From Mesorhizobium sp. (GTDB taxonomy: Bacteria > Pseudomonadota > Alphaproteobacteria > Rhizobiales > Rhizobiaceae): 64,000 nucleotides of DNA. This document shows, in pieces, positions 17,420 through 27,535 of the stretch. The DNA is taken from NCBI GenBank assembly GCA_004020875.1, contig SAPZ01000003.1, positions 124,001-188,000 of the forward strand. The letters are read 5' to 3'. The notes below the pieces were generated by a model. It was given only the letters and a program-made list of their open reading frames with translations, did no database searches and had not been told where the DNA came from. How positions within the stretch are numbered: position 1 is the first letter of the stretch; every line of letters starts with the position of its first letter. The translations under genes and the position numbers were made by a program.

Positions 17420-18486
17420 CCGGCTTTCGTCCTTGGATCGAGGAGCCGGTAGAGCAGATCTGACAGGAGGTTGATGGCGATGAAAACCGAGCCGATGGCG
17501 ATGGTGCCTCCCAGCACCGCGTTCATGTCGGCATTCTGCAGCGAATTGGTGATGTAAAGGCCGATGCCCGGCCAGGAGAAGACGGTCTCCGTCAGCACAG
17601 AGCCTTCGAGCAAGTTGGCGTATGAGAGCGCGATCACAGTCACCATGGGCACCGCCGCGTTGCGCAGCGCGTGGCCCCAGATGATGCGCGTTTCCGACAA
17701 GCCCTTGGCCCGCGCCGCGACGATATATTCCTGCGCCAACTCGTTCAGCATGAAGGAGCGGGTCATGCGGCTGATATAGGCTAGCGACAGATAGCCGAGC
17801 AGCGCGGCCGGCAGGACGATATGACGCCAGGCATCGTGGAAGACGTCCCACTGCCCCTGGATCGCCGAATCGAGCAGGTAGAACCCGGTGATCGGCGTGA
17901 AGGTGTATTCGTAGACGACGTCGAGCCGCGCCGGGAAAGCGATCCACTGCAGCTTGGCGTAGAATAGCACCAACCCGAGCAGCCCCAGCCAGAAGATCGG
18001 CACCGAATAGCCGATCAGGCCGACGATTCGGGCAATCTGATCGATCAGGCTGCCGCGCTTGACGGCCGCCAGCACGCCTAGCGGCACGCCGATGATCGCG
18101 CCGATCAGCGTGCCCAGCGTCGCAAGCTCGATCGTGGCCGGAAAGACGCGGCGGATATCGGACATCACCGGATTGGTGGTCAGCACCGAAGTGCCGAAGT
18201 CGCCCCTCAACGCGCTTTTCACATAGATGTAGAACTGCTCGATCCATGGCAGGTCGAGCCCCATCTCACGGCGCGTGCGCTCGACGACTGCGGTGGGAGC
18301 CCTGTCTCCGAGCACGGCCAAAACCGGATCGATCGGGATGACGCGGCCGATGAAGAAGGTCACCGCGAGAAGACCCAGATAGGTCGTCACCGCGATGACC
18401 AGGAAGCGGCCGATAGACGACGCAAATGCGACGGCACGGTCACTGCCGCGGCCTGCCGTCGCCGGCTGATTGTCGGCTACGCTCAC
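17416..18486 (-). CDS. ABC transporter permease (DppB/NikB-like)
   Basis: 356 aa with a typical DppB layout: N-terminal helix LAVTFFIGRVIP, then RREMGLDLPWIEQFYIYV, five further helices and the EAA loop [20 protein letters not shown]. It begins with GTG 18486, preceded by GGCGGACGACACGC, 18 bases after the binding-protein stop. It forms the importer channel with the next gene. Confidence 0.92.
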   Translation of the reverse strand: MSVADNQPATAGRGSDRAVAFASSIGRFLVIAVTTYLGLLAVTFFIGRVIPIDPVLAVLGDRAPTAVVERTRREMGLDLPWIEQFYIYVKSALRGDFGTSVLTTNPVMSDIRRVFPATIELATLGTLIGAIIGVPLGVLAAVKRGSLIDQIARIVGLIGYSVPIFWLGLLGLVLFYAKLQWIAFPARLDVVYEYTFTPITGFYLLDSAIQGQWDVFHDAWRHIVLPAALLGYLSLAYISRMTRSFMLNELAQEYIVAARAKGLSETRIIWGHALRNAAVPMVTVIALSYANLLEGSVLTETVFSWPGIGLYITNSLQNADMNAVLGGTIAIGSVFIAINLLSDLLYRLLDPRTKAG

Positions 18487-18504
18487 GCGTGTCGTCCGCC
18501 GGGA

Positions 18505-20136
18505 TTACTGCTTCGAGACCGGCCAGACGAAATTGGTATCGAAGCTCGGCCCGAGCTTGAAATCCTTGAGGTTCTTGCGCAGCCCGGCCACTTCCAGTTG
18601 CTGGTGGATGATGACGAATGGGCTGGTGTCGAGGATCTTCTGCTGCAGGTCCTTGTACATATCGGCGCGCTTGCCCGAATCCTTCTCCAAAAGCGCCGCC
18701 TCGGTCTCCTTGGTCAGGTCCGGGATGTCCCAGGCGTTGCGCCATGCCAACGTCTTGATTTTGGCGGCGTCGGAATTGTCCGGATTGGAGGCGAAGGTCT
18801 GGGCGTTGGAGTTCGGATCGAAATAGTCCTGGCCCCAGTTGCCGATATAGATGTCATGGTTGCGGGCGCGATACTTCGTCAGCGTCTGCTTGCCGTCGCC
18901 TGGGATGATCTCCAGCTGGATACCGGCCTGGCCGAGCGTCTGCTGGATCGATTCCGCCATGCCGGTGGTCGGCTGGCCGGTGCGAACGTCCATGGTCACC
19001 TTGAAACCGTTCGGCAGGCCGGCCTTGGCGAGCAGTTCCTTGGCCTTGGCGACATCGAGCTTGAAAGGATTGTCGTCGATCGCGCCGAGGTCGCCCTTGG
19101 GCAGGAAGGACTGGTGGATCTCACCTATGCCCTTGAGAATGGTGGTGCTCAACGCATCGTAGTCGACCAGATACTTGAAGGCCTGCCGGACCTCGGGCTT
19201 GGCGAGGTTCGGGTTCTTCTGGTTGAGGCTGATATAGTAGACCGTGCCCTTCGGCGCGCTGGTCGTGGTGAGATCGGCGTTTTTGGCTATGGCGTCGAGA
19301 TCGTTCGGCTCGAGATTGCGGGCCACGTCGATGTCGCCGGCCTCAAGCGCCAGACGCTGCGCGGAGCTTTCCTTCATGTTCCGGTAGATGACGCGGGCGA
19401 GCTTGGCCTTCTCGCCATTGTAATTGTCGTTGCGCTCCAGAACGACGGCTTCATTCGCGCGCCATTCGCGCAGCTTGTACGGCCCGGAGCCGGCATAGCC
19501 CGTTTTCAGCCAGGCATTGCCGAAGTCGTTGTCCCATTTGTAATCGGCGCTCGGCGTGACGGCGGCGACATGCTCCTTGACCAGCTTCGAGTCGACGACG
19601 GAGGCCACGGTGGCGGACAAGCAGTTGAGCACGAAGCTCGGCGCATAGGCCTTGTCGACGACGAATTGGAAGGTGGTGTCGTCGACGGCCTTGGCCTTCT
19701 CGGTGACGTTGTCGCCGCTGATACCGAACTGGTTGATGATGAAGGCCGGGCTCTTGTCGAGCTTGATGGCGCGTTCGAAGGAATAAGCGACATCGGCGGC
19801 GGTGATCGGATTGCCGGAAGCGAACTTCATGCCGGGCTTGAGCTTGAAGGTGTAGGTCAGGCCGTCATCGGAAACTGTCCAGCTCTCGGCGAGGTCCCCC
19901 TTGACCTTGGAAGTATCGCTGAGGTCGAGGCGGACCAGGAGATCGTAGGTATTGCCGGTAACTTCGGCCGTCGACAGCTCGAACGCCTCGCCCGGATCCA
20001 TCGAGATGATGTCGTCGATGGCAAAGCCCTCGACCAGCGTATCGGCCGGCGTAACCGCGAGGGCGGGCGTCGCTAGCAGCGCAGTCATGGCTACACCCGC
20101 AAGCAAGCTACGGACAGCAAACTTTTCCAGCATCAT
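18505..20136 (-). CDS. ABC transporter substrate-binding protein, family 5 (peptide/nickel type)
   Basis: 543 aa with a signal peptide ending ATPALA. It has a typical SBP_bac_5 core: LAESWTVSDDGLTYTFKLKP, GMKFASGNPITAADVAYSFE and GSGPYKLREW. The start is taken as the first of two adjacent ATGs (20136), preceded by AGGGAACGATCACC; the frame extends to 20220 without a better site. It captures the ligand in the periplasm for the four downstream genes. Ligand is unknown: NikA-like by size, but the family also binds dipeptides, opines and glutathione. Confidence 0.92.
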   Translation of the reverse strand: MMLEKFAVRSLLAGVAMTALLATPALAVTPADTLVEGFAIDDIISMDPGEAFELSTAEVTGNTYDLLVRLDLSDTSKVKGDLAESWTVSDDGLTYTFKLKPGMKFASGNPITAADVAYSFERAIKLDKSPAFIINQFGISGDNVTEKAKAVDDTTFQFVVDKAYAPSFVLNCLSATVASVVDSKLVKEHVAAVTPSADYKWDNDFGNAWLKTGYAGSGPYKLREWRANEAVVLERNDNYNGEKAKLARVIYRNMKESSAQRLALEAGDIDVARNLEPNDLDAIAKNADLTTTSAPKGTVYYISLNQKNPNLAKPEVRQAFKYLVDYDALSTTILKGIGEIHQSFLPKGDLGAIDDNPFKLDVAKAKELLAKAGLPNGFKVTMDVRTGQPTTGMAESIQQTLGQAGIQLEIIPGDGKQTLTKYRARNHDIYIGNWGQDYFDPNSNAQTFASNPDNSDAAKIKTLAWRNAWDIPDLTKETEAALLEKDSGKRADMYKDLQQKILDTSPFVIIHQQLEVAGLRKNLKDFKLGPSFDTNFVWPVSKQ

Positions 20137-20402
20137 GGTGATCGTTCCCTGTTTTGTTGACCTGAGTTCCCGGCTCAGGGCTTCATTATTCTTCTCGAAG
20201 CCGGCCGCGGCTTGGACCACTTACCGTCGTGGTTTTTGTCCAGTTGGTCAACTCCCAATTCGACGGCGTCCGCTCTGCCGCATGGATTTTTGCCAGATGG
20301 CATATCGGACCAAATGAGCGACGATCCGTCGACCCATGCGCCAGCTAATTGCAGCCGCCGATCGAGAAAAATCTGCCTCTGTTTGAGACCTGGAAGTCGC
20401 CG

Positions 20403-21653
20403 CTATTTCAACTGCGCGACCAAGCCTGCATCGGGGAAACAGGTGGCGGGCTTGCCGTTCTTGGCCTGCCAGACGCCGATCGAGCGGCGCGTCTTGAAGC
20501 CGGGCAGCCCGTCGGCGCTGCCGACATCGTAGCCCTTAGCCTCGAGCGCCCGCTGCAAAGCGGCGATATCGGACCGGTGCAGGTCGCCGACCGCGCCCCA
20601 GGTGCCGACAAAGGTAGCGTCCCCCTTAGCGATGCGATCGGCTGCATGGCCTATGAACAGGCCGTAGAGATCGCTGTTGTTGTACTGCTTGATCACATAG
20701 AAGTTCGGCGTGACGACAAAGGCGGGGCCGCTGCGCCCCGCCGGCATCAGCAGGAAACCTTCGGCCTTCAATTCGCTTGCTGCAAATGCCTTGCCGTCAA
20801 CGCGCCGGATGCCCATCGCCACCCAATCGGAGATCTTCTTGCCCTGGTCGGGGCCTTCAAGCGAGCAGGAGACATTTGCCGGCACCGTCACCTCGACACC
20901 CCAGCCGCGCCCCCTCACCCAGCCATAATGCACGAGGTAGTTGGCGATCGAGGCGAGCACGTCGGGCGTCGAATTCCACATGTCGGGCCGACCGTCGCCA
21001 TCAAAGTCGACGGCGTGGTTGAGGAACGATGTCGGCATGAATTGCGGCTGGCCGAGCGCGCCGGCCCAGGACGATTTCATCGCGTTGACCGGCGCCAGGC
21101 CGCGCTCGACGATGTCGAGCGCCGCCAGCACCTCGGTCCGGAAGAAGTCTTTCTTGGTCGACATGAACGCCCTGGTGCCCAGCACCTCGAAGGCATCATA
21201 TGGCATGTTGGCCGCGCCGAAGGCGGTCTCGCGGCCCCAGATCGCCAGAACGATCTCGCCCGGAACGCCATAGCGTTTCTCGATCAGCCCGAGCACTCTT
21301 GAATTGGCGCTCTCCCGCGCACGCCCGCCCGTGGTAACGGCGCGGATGATCTTTTCGGCGAAGTAGTTGGCTGGTGGGCCGAACTCGGCCTGATGCTGCT
21401 TCTCAGGCGTCTTGGGCTTTTCGCCGGGCAGGACGAGATCTGGCAGCTTGAGGTTCGGCTTCACGCCGAGAAAGGCGGCGTCGAAGGTCTTTTTCGAGAT
21501 GCCTTTGGATTTTGCCTCGGGCCAGAGGTCGGTCTGCAGCCAGGCCTGGAACTGGTCGTCGATAGGGGCGGCGTGGGTCGGGGAGGAAGAAAGCGCGATC
21601 AAGGCAACCAGCAGGAATGCGAGAGCAGTCATGCAAAAGCCGCGTTCCGTCAT
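20403..21653 (-). CDS. lytic murein transglycosylase (MltB/SLT_2) with peptidoglycan-binding domain
   Basis: 416 aa. A signal peptide (TALAFLLVALIALSSSPTHA) is followed by an MltB-type catalytic domain with the acidic catalytic residue in AIWGRETAFGA and the signature ALGQPQFMPTSFLNHAVD. A C-terminal PG_binding_1 domain starts near residue 350 (LHRSDIAALQRALEAKGYDV). It cleaves murein glycan strands to 1,6-anhydro ends in the periplasm. ATG 21653 follows GGGGAGGGGCTTGGAA; ATG 21632, directly before the hydrophobic core, is an alternative. Confidence 0.92.
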   Translation of the reverse strand: MTERGFCMTALAFLLVALIALSSSPTHAAPIDDQFQAWLQTDLWPEAKSKGISKKTFDAAFLGVKPNLKLPDLVLPGEKPKTPEKQHQAEFGPPANYFAEKIIRAVTTGGRARESANSRVLGLIEKRYGVPGEIVLAIWGRETAFGAANMPYDAFEVLGTRAFMSTKKDFFRTEVLAALDIVERGLAPVNAMKSSWAGALGQPQFMPTSFLNHAVDFDGDGRPDMWNSTPDVLASIANYLVHYGWVRGRGWGVEVTVPANVSCSLEGPDQGKKISDWVAMGIRRVDGKAFAASELKAEGFLLMPAGRSGPAFVVTPNFYVIKQYNNSDLYGLFIGHAADRIAKGDATFVGTWGAVGDLHRSDIAALQRALEAKGYDVGSADGLPGFKTRRSIGVWQAKNGKPATCFPDAGLVAQLK

Positions 21654-21676
21654 TTCCAAGCCCCTCCCCGCCAGCT

Positions 21677-22282
21677 TCAAAACGCCGTCCTCGACCGCAG
21701 CGCCGCGGCCAGCGTGCCTTCATCGAGGTAATCGAGCTCGCCGCCGACGGGCACCCCATGCGCCAGCCGCGTCACCTTCACATCGAACCCCGACAACTGA
21801 TCGGTCAAATAATGCGCGGTCGTCTGCCCCTCGACTGTGGCGTTGACCGCAAGGATGACTTCCTTCACCTCGCCGCCGGCGACACGGTCGACGAGCGAGC
21901 GGATGTTGAGCTGATCCGGCCCGATGCCGTCGAGCGGCGACAGCGTGCCGCCGAGCACGTGGTAACGCACATTCATGGCGGCGGCGCGCTCCAGCGCCCA
22001 GAGATCGGAGACGTCCTCGACCACGATCAGCGTGCCGGCGTCGCGGCGCGGATCGGTGCAGATCATGCAAGGGTCGGAGGTGTCGACATTGCCGCAGGTC
22101 GAGCAGATGCGCACCTTGTCGACCGCCTCGCCCATGGCTGCGGCCAAAGGCTCGAGCAGCTGTTCCTTCTTTTTGATGAGATGAAGTGCCGCGCGCCGCG
22201 CCGAACGCGGCCCAAGCCCCGGCACCTTGGCCAGGAGCTGGATCAGGCGTTCGATTTCCGGACCGGCGATTCTCTTTGACAT
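21677..22282 (-). CDS. recR: recombination mediator RecR
   Basis: 201 aa, full length. It has the helix-hairpin-helix region [18 protein letters not shown], a four-cysteine zinc finger ([16 protein letters not shown]), a Toprim domain ([14 protein letters not shown]) and a C-terminal Walker-B-like segment. It works with RecO/RecF to load RecA on gapped DNA. It lies in the conserved dnaX-ybaB-recR neighbourhood, here interrupted by a cell-wall hydrolase gene. Confidence 0.97.
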   Translation of the reverse strand: MSKRIAGPEIERLIQLLAKVPGLGPRSARRAALHLIKKKEQLLEPLAAAMGEAVDKVRICSTCGNVDTSDPCMICTDPRRDAGTLIVVEDVSDLWALERAAAMNVRYHVLGGTLSPLDGIGPDQLNIRSLVDRVAGGEVKEVILAVNATVEGQTTAHYLTDQLSGFDVKVTRLAHGVPVGGELDYLDEGTLAAALRSRTAF

Positions 22283-22331
22283 CGCCTTGATCTAGGATTT
22301 TTCCGAGCGGTTTGGAACAGCCGCAACGACA

Positions 22332-22363
22332 CAGGGCCCGCCATGCTGCCATGACGGGCCCTG
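22332..22363 (-). terminator. strong hairpin downstream of the SleB-like gene
   Basis: CAGGGCCCG (22332-22340) and CGGGCCCTG (22355-22363) form a perfect 9-base stem with a 14-base loop, 19 bases past the stop of the SleB-like gene and upstream of recR. There is no T-run on either side, so it is not a classical intrinsic terminator. It may protect the 3' end or reduce read-through. Confidence 0.45.
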
Positions 22364-22381
22364 CGCTGGATGCAATCGGGT

Positions 22382-23362
22382 TCAGTTGGTCTCGAGCGGC
22401 CGATCCTGGCTGGCGATCATCGCGCCGATGGCGTCGGTGTTCTCAGGCGTCGACTGGAAGCCCATCGACGCTTCCGGCTGCGCGTTGGGCACCGAGGTGA
22501 TGTAGCGGCCCTTGAGCGTGCCGCCGAAACGCGAGGCGTCCGGTTCGGCCATCGGCTCCTGCATCGCTACGACCGTCGGCTTCTGCGCCACCCGGCCGGA
22601 TTTCTGCGATGGTGCAGCAGCGGCCGTCACATAGGTCTCTTCTGCCGGAATGATTGCCGCCTTGGCAGGGAGCGTCGGTTCGTTCATTGCGACCTGCTTG
22701 GTGGGATCCGGTCGCACGATGGTCTTGACCACCGGCTCGGCGGAAGCCACCAGAACGGGAGCTGCGGGGTCGATCTTCTGCTGTTTGTCGGAGGCCATGG
22801 CCACCATCGGCTCGTCCGGCAGCGGCTGCCAGTTGCGGCCGCGTTTCTCATAGAAGGCGTTGCCGCCGGCCACCATGGTGTAATGCATGTTCTTGTAGGG
22901 GAAACGCAGGCCGGCGGTGTGGAAATACATCGTGTTCTTCAGCTTAGCCTTGCGCTCGCCTCTGAGCACCGCGTCGGCGGCCTCCTCGACATCGGGCAGC
23001 GCCCTGGAATTCATCGGCCGCGTCAGCACGCCCGGCGCGAACTGACCCTTCTCGCCGACGACCTCGCAGATGGTGTTGCCGTGCTGGCCCGAGCGCAGAC
23101 GGTTCATCACGACCGTGCCGACGGCGATCATGCCGTCCCGGCTCGACCGGTTGGATTCGAAGAACATCGCCCTTTGCAGGCATTCCTTATCCTTCAGCGA
23201 ATGGCTGGAGGAACGCGCGAGGAAGCTCGGCGTGAGCGCGTCGGTCAGTCCCGACACCGACATACCATGGGAGGAAGTGGTCTGGCTGCAGCCGGCCAGG
23301 AGCAAGGGGGAAGTGACGATGCCGATAAGCAGCAGCGGCGTCTTCCATCGCGTCGCGATCAC
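22382..23362 (-). CDS. SleB-like cell wall hydrolase, lipoprotein
   Basis: 326 aa from GTG 23362, preceded by GAGG with 8-base spacing. The N-terminus is a lipoprotein signal with lipobox LLLAGC. The hydrolase_2/SleB domain runs from about 55 to 190, with the likely catalytic Glu in CLQRAMFFESN and the motif MIAVGTVVMNRL. The C-terminal 130 residues are low-complexity (Ala, Pro, Val). SleB-type enzymes cleave peptidoglycan; in rhizobia they are envelope-remodelling proteins unrelated to spores. An upstream TTG (23431) is open but unsupported. Confidence 0.88.
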   Translation of the reverse strand: MIATRWKTPLLLIGIVTSPLLLAGCSQTTSSHGMSVSGLTDALTPSFLARSSSHSLKDKECLQRAMFFESNRSSRDGMIAVGTVVMNRLRSGQHGNTICEVVGEKGQFAPGVLTRPMNSRALPDVEEAADAVLRGERKAKLKNTMYFHTAGLRFPYKNMHYTMVAGGNAFYEKRGRNWQPLPDEPMVAMASDKQQKIDPAAPVLVASAEPVVKTIVRPDPTKQVAMNEPTLPAKAAIIPAEETYVTAAAAPSQKSGRVAQKPTVVAMQEPMAEPDASRFGGTLKGRYITSVPNAQPEASMGFQSTPENTDAIGAMIASQDRPLETN

Positions 23363-23580
23363 CAAAAAAGCCTCATGTCCAAGATGCCAGCCCGCCCCGA
23401 GATGTGGCAAGAATGAGACTCTTTCGGGCAAAAAGATGGCTAGAGAGTTATCAACTTCTGGACTTGGGTAAAACTTTATGAAAGCCGCGAAACGAGCCCG
23501 TGAGCATTGCCGGCAAAATAGTTAATATCGCGGCCCGGGCTCGATTTCCGTTCATAATCAATTAACTGGCGGACGCCGCC

Positions 23581-23904
23581 TCAGAACGGCAATTTCATTC
23601 CGGGGGGAATCGGCAGGCCTGCAGTCAACGCCTTGGTCTTCTCCTGCATGACCTGCTCGACCTTACTTTTGGCGTCATTGTGGGCGGCCAGGATGAGGTC
23701 CTCGAGGATTTCAGCTTCGTCGGCTTTGATCAGCGACGGATCGATCTTCAACGCCTTCATCTCGAACTTGCCGGTCAGCGTGATGCTGACCAGGCCGCCG
23801 CCGGCCTGGCCGGTGGCTTCAAGCGTGGCGATCTCGTCCTGCATGGCCTGAAATTTGGCCTGCATTTCCTTCGCTTTGCCCATCAGGCCGAGAAGATCTT
23901 TCAT
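23581..23904 (-). CDS. YbaB/EbfC family nucleoid-associated protein
   Basis: 107 aa starting [18 protein letters not shown], the characteristic amphipathic opening of YbaB. It ends [10 protein letters not shown], the conserved C-terminus. It binds DNA as a dimer with a tweezer-like shape. It lies 22 bases after dnaX, as in most bacteria; co-transcription is likely. Confidence 0.95.
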   Translation of the reverse strand: MKDLLGLMGKAKEMQAKFQAMQDEIATLEATGQAGGGLVSITLTGKFEMKALKIDPSLIKADEAEILEDLILAAHNDAKSKVEQVMQEKTKALTAGLPIPPGMKLPF

Positions 23905-23926
23905 CGGGTGGTCCTCTACGATTGTC

Positions 23927-25744
23927 TCAGATGTCGTCGTCGTCGGCCGCAGGCTCGATCGGCACTTCCGCCTCGACCTCTTCCACGTCCGGCACATCCG
24001 GAATGCGCACGTCGATGATCTTGGCGCCGGGAAAGCGAGCAAGGATGGCCGCGACAGTCGGATCCGCCTTGGCGTCGGAGAAGGCGTTCTCGCGCTTCGT
24101 CGTCTCCATCTCTGCCAGTGTCTGGCCGCCCTCCTCCTTCGACAGCGACACCAGCCAGTTGCGGCCGGTCCAGGCGCGCAGCTTGGAGGTCAGGTCGTTG
24201 AGCAGCATCTTCGGAGCGTCGTCGGTCAGGGTGACGTCGAGGCGACCGGGCTCGATGCGCACCGGCCGCACGCAGCGTTTCAGCAGCACCTTGAAAGCGA
24301 TGTCGCGATTGGCGTCGGCGAGCGCGACGATGTCGGCCAGCGATTTCACCGGAACGACAGGCGCTTCGGTGACCGGCGCCGATTGCGGAACATAGGCCTC
24401 CGGCACGGGCTGCGCCTCGACCAGCCGCATCGTCTGCGCGCCGCCATTTGAACTGGGCATCCGCGCCTGCGCCACGGCGCTGGCGCCGCCGCCATTGCCC
24501 GGATTTGCCGATGCGCCATTGGCGCGCGGCGCGCCGTTCGGCAGCGGGCCCGCGCCTTCCAGCGATTTCAGCGCCTCGTCCAGCGTCGGCAGATCGGCGG
24601 CATGCGCCAGCCTGATCAGCACCATCTCGCCGGCACTGACCGGGCGGTTGGAGGACTGCACCTCGGGAATGCCTTTAAGCAGCATCTGCCAGGTCCGCGA
24701 CAGCACGCGCACCGAGAGCGCGCCGGCGAACTCGGCGCCGCGCCGGCGCTCATCCTCGGAAAGCGAGGCATCGTCGGCGGCCGCCGGCACGAAGCGCAGG
24801 CGGGTGACGAGGTGGTTGAACTCGGCAAGGTCGGTGAGCACGGCGGCCGGATCGGCGCCGGTATCGTATTGCGCGCGGAATTCCGCCAAGGCCGCCGCGA
24901 CGTCGCCTTTCATAACATGCTCGAACAGATCGATGATGCGGGCGCGGTCGGCGAGGCCGAGCATGGCGCGCACCGCATCGGCGCTGACGGTGCCGCTGCC
25001 ATGGGCGATCGCCTGGTCGAGGATGGAGAGCGAATCACGCGCCGAGCCCTCGGCGGCCCGCGCGATCATCGCCAGGGCCTCATCGTCGACGGAAATGCCT
25101 TCCTTGGCGGCGATCGAGGACAGATGCGCGACCAGCGCGCCGGCATCGATGCGCCTCAAATCGAAGCGCTGGCAGCGCGACAAAACCGTGATCGGCACCT
25201 TGCGGATCTCGGTCGTGGCGAAGATGAATTTGACGTGCGGCGGCGGCTCTTCAAGCGTCTTCAACAGGCCATTGAAGGCCTGGGTGGAGAGCATGTGCAC
25301 TTCGTCGATGATGTAGACCTTGTAGCGGGCCGAGACCGGCGCGTAGCGCACGCGGTCGATGATGTCCCTGATGTCGTCGATGCCGGTGTGGGAGGCGGCG
25401 TCCATCTCGATGACGTCGACGTGACGGCCCTCCATGATCGCCTGGCAGTGCTCGCCGGGGATCGAAAGGTCGACGGAGGGCTGGTCGACCGTCGCGGTCT
25501 TGTAGTTGAGCGCGCGCGCGAGGATGCGCGCTGTGGTCGTCTTGCCGACGCCGCGCACGCCCGTCAGCATCCAGGCCTGGGCGATGCGGCCGGTGGCAAA
25601 GGCATTGGTCAGCGTGCGGACCATCGGCTCCTGGCCGATCAGCTCGGTGAAATTCGAAGGGCGATATTTGCGCGCCAGGACGCGATAGGCGCCGGCCTTA
25701 CCGGTCTCCAGGCTTTCCGTCCCCAAGTTTCCGGCTTCGCTCAT
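23927..25744 (-). CDS. dnaX: DNA polymerase III subunit gamma/tau
   Basis: 605 aa clamp-loader ATPase. It has Walker [19 protein letters not shown] near residue 63, the DEVHMLS Walker B box, sensor 1 [12 protein letters not shown], the SRC arginine finger in [11 protein letters not shown], and domain III to about 370. A linker rich in Gly, Ala and Asn and a tau C-terminal domain follow. The usual zinc-finger cysteines between Walker A and DEVH are missing: the segment around residues 80-100 has a single Cys (GEHCQA). This reduced finger is seen in other alphaproteobacteria. No obvious A-rich slippery heptamer was noticed. Confidence 0.96.
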   Translation of the reverse strand: MSEAGNLGTESLETGKAGAYRVLARKYRPSNFTELIGQEPMVRTLTNAFATGRIAQAWMLTGVRGVGKTTTARILARALNYKTATVDQPSVDLSIPGEHCQAIMEGRHVDVIEMDAASHTGIDDIRDIIDRVRYAPVSARYKVYIIDEVHMLSTQAFNGLLKTLEEPPPHVKFIFATTEIRKVPITVLSRCQRFDLRRIDAGALVAHLSSIAAKEGISVDDEALAMIARAAEGSARDSLSILDQAIAHGSGTVSADAVRAMLGLADRARIIDLFEHVMKGDVAAALAEFRAQYDTGADPAAVLTDLAEFNHLVTRLRFVPAAADDASLSEDERRRGAEFAGALSVRVLSRTWQMLLKGIPEVQSSNRPVSAGEMVLIRLAHAADLPTLDEALKSLEGAGPLPNGAPRANGASANPGNGGGASAVAQARMPSSNGGAQTMRLVEAQPVPEAYVPQSAPVTEAPVVPVKSLADIVALADANRDIAFKVLLKRCVRPVRIEPGRLDVTLTDDAPKMLLNDLTSKLRAWTGRNWLVSLSKEEGGQTLAEMETTKRENAFSDAKADPTVAAILARFPGAKIIDVRIPDVPDVEEVEAEVPIEPAADDDDI

Positions 25745-25851
25745 TCGCCGTCAAAAGCTCCCAGGACCGCGACGGAAGGCGGCCGATTCCTGCGCATAGT
25801 CTCGCCCGCGCGGCTTGGCGCCGTCAATGTCGCGGGAGAAAGGCGAAGAGG

Positions 25852-25949
25852 TGGGAGGCTGGAACAATGACCCGTTCCGGGCTCGTTAGGGCTGCTTCCT
25901 TCCGGACCTGACCCGGTTGGCGAGTGGATCGTCCACCACCAACCTCCCG
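25852..25949 (-). ncRNA. ffs: signal recognition particle RNA, small bacterial type (4.5S)
   Basis: On the minus strand the universally conserved SRP apical core GGTCAGGTCCGGAAGGAAGC is followed by AGCC, inside a hairpin of about 98 bases. Its ends pair as GGGAGGTTGG with CCAGCCTCCC. It lies just upstream of dnaX in the same orientation, the standard alphaproteobacterial position. The RNA binds Ffh and targets membrane proteins co-translationally. End coordinates are within a few bases. Confidence 0.95.
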
Positions 25950-26128
25950 CGCTCCATATCGGCAATTCAGCGGCGAAATGCAAGGGCAGAGCCGGAGCCT
26001 GCGGCCATATGGAGACCGGAAAGTCCTTCAAATCGCCAGGAGCGGTCAATGAATCGCTTGCAGCCACCTTGCCGCCGCTCTAGCGTTCGTTGGTTTGAAG
26101 AATGATACAAGAAACGAAGGAAACGCCC

Positions 26129-26548
26129 ATGCTGCCTGGCCTCAAGGCCGGTTTCACGCTGGACGCCCGTCTGGAGGCGGACAGCGAGCAGCTTATGTGG
26201 CTTGGCCTTTGCGAACTCAGATTGATGAACGATCGCCGCTGGCCGTGGCTGGTGCTGGTGCCGCAGCGTCCGGGCGTGGAGGAAATCCATGAGATGACGC
26301 CGCTCGACCAGGCGATGCTGACCTTCGAGACCAATATGGTGGCGCAGGCGCTGAAGCGGGTCACCGGTTGCACCAAGATCAACACCGGCGCTCTGGGCAA
26401 CATCGTGCGCCAGCTGCATGTCCATGTCATCGCCCGGTCAGAGGGCGATCCCGGCTGGCCCGGCCCTGTCTGGGGGCACGGCATACGCGAGCCCTATCAG
26501 CGCTCCGATATGAGGCGGTTTGCCGAAACGATCAAGGCGGCGCTATAA
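26129..26548 (+). CDS. HIT family protein (nucleotide hydrolase/transferase fold)
   Basis: 139 aa. The histidine triad reads QLHVHVIAR near residues 94-102, so the first His is Gln while the nucleophilic and third His are kept; this variant is common in proteobacterial HIT proteins. The family acts on AMP-linked dinucleotides or nucleoside phosphoramidates. ATG 26129 is chosen for the AAGGA seven bases upstream; an in-frame ATG at 26102 lacks one. It is followed by nudC 35 bases downstream, another nucleotide-pyrophosphate enzyme, so co-expression is plausible. Confidence 0.9.
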   Translation: MLPGLKAGFTLDARLEADSEQLMWLGLCELRLMNDRRWPWLVLVPQRPGVEEIHEMTPLDQAMLTFETNMVAQALKRVTGCTKINTGALGNIVRQLHVHVIARSEGDPGWPGPVWGHGIREPYQRSDMRRFAETIKAAL

Positions 26549-26583
26549 GCTGACCAGTGTCCACCAGCGCATTCCGAGTCCCC

Positions 26584-27525
26584 ATGAGCTTCCGCCTGTT
26601 TGACGCGCCCTTGCGCGAGCCGAGCCAGTTCGTCGGCTTCGCCGGCAACCGGATCGACCGGCAATCCGAGAACCGCGCCGACGACGCGGTCGAAAAGGCG
26701 CTGGCCGACCGGACCACACGGCTGATGCTAATGCATGCCGGCCGGCTTTACCTCAAACTCGACGGCGACAAATTCGACCCATGGTTCAACGTGGCCGAGA
26801 GCGAGGCCTTCGATGTCTCGCTCGATCGCGGCGTGCTGCTCGGCTTCTCCGACGCCGGCCCGGTGCTGGCCGTGCCGGCGGGTGTCGAGCCGGAAAATCT
26901 CCCCGAGACGATCAAGGCGATCGACTATCGTTCCGTCTACATGCAGGGGCTGATCGACGAGGCGGCGGCCGGCGCGCTGGCGCAAGGGGCGGCGCTGCTT
27001 GCCTGGCATGCCAGCCACGCCTTCTGCTCGAAATGCGGCAACCGCTCGGAGATGCGCGCCGGCGGCTACCGGCGCCACTGTCCGGCCTGCGGCACCGACC
27101 ATTTCCCGCGCACCGACCCGGTGGCGATCATGCTGACGGCAACGCGCGAGAAGTGCCTGCTGGGGCGCGGCCGGCATTTCGCGCCGGGCATGTATTCAGC
27201 GCTTGCCGGCTTCATCGAGCCGGGCGAGACGATCGAGGCGGCGGTGCGGCGCGAGACGCTGGAGGAGGCCGGTATCCGGCTCGGCCGCGTCGTCTACCAC
27301 GCCAGCCAGCCCTGGCCGTTCCCGTATTCGCTGATGATCGGCTGCTTCGGCGAGCCGCTCAACGAGGATATCCAGGCCGACCTCAACGAGCTGGAGGACT
27401 GCCGCTGGTTCTTTCGCGACGAGGTGCGCACGATGCTGGATAGGCAGCATGCCGGCGGCTTGATCACGCCGCCGAAAGGGGCGATCGCCCACCACCTCAT
27501 CCGCGCCTGGGTCGACAGCAAATAG
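26584..27525 (+). CDS. nudC: NAD(H) diphosphatase NudC
   Basis: 313 aa. The N-terminal domain is followed by a zinc ribbon (CSKCGN and CPACGT, about residues 150-173) and the Nudix box GFIEPGETIEAAVRRETLEE, then AG. The NudC-specific motif SQPWPFPYSLM follows. It hydrolyses NADH to NMNH and AMP and removes NAD caps from RNA. ATG 26584 fits homologues (MSFRLFDAP); GTG 26557 would add nine residues. Confidence 0.95.
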   Translation: MSFRLFDAPLREPSQFVGFAGNRIDRQSENRADDAVEKALADRTTRLMLMHAGRLYLKLDGDKFDPWFNVAESEAFDVSLDRGVLLGFSDAGPVLAVPAGVEPENLPETIKAIDYRSVYMQGLIDEAAAGALAQGAALLAWHASHAFCSKCGNRSEMRAGGYRRHCPACGTDHFPRTDPVAIMLTATREKCLLGRGRHFAPGMYSALAGFIEPGETIEAAVRRETLEEAGIRLGRVVYHASQPWPFPYSLMIGCFGEPLNEDIQADLNELEDCRWFFRDEVRTMLDRQHAGGLITPPKGAIAHHLIRAWVDSK

Positions 27526-27535
27526 GAGCAGAAGA

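Noticed and set aside
22332..22363. Calling the 9-base GC hairpin a classical intrinsic terminator
   Set aside because: There is no T-run after the stem on either strand, so it is listed only as a hairpin with low confidence.
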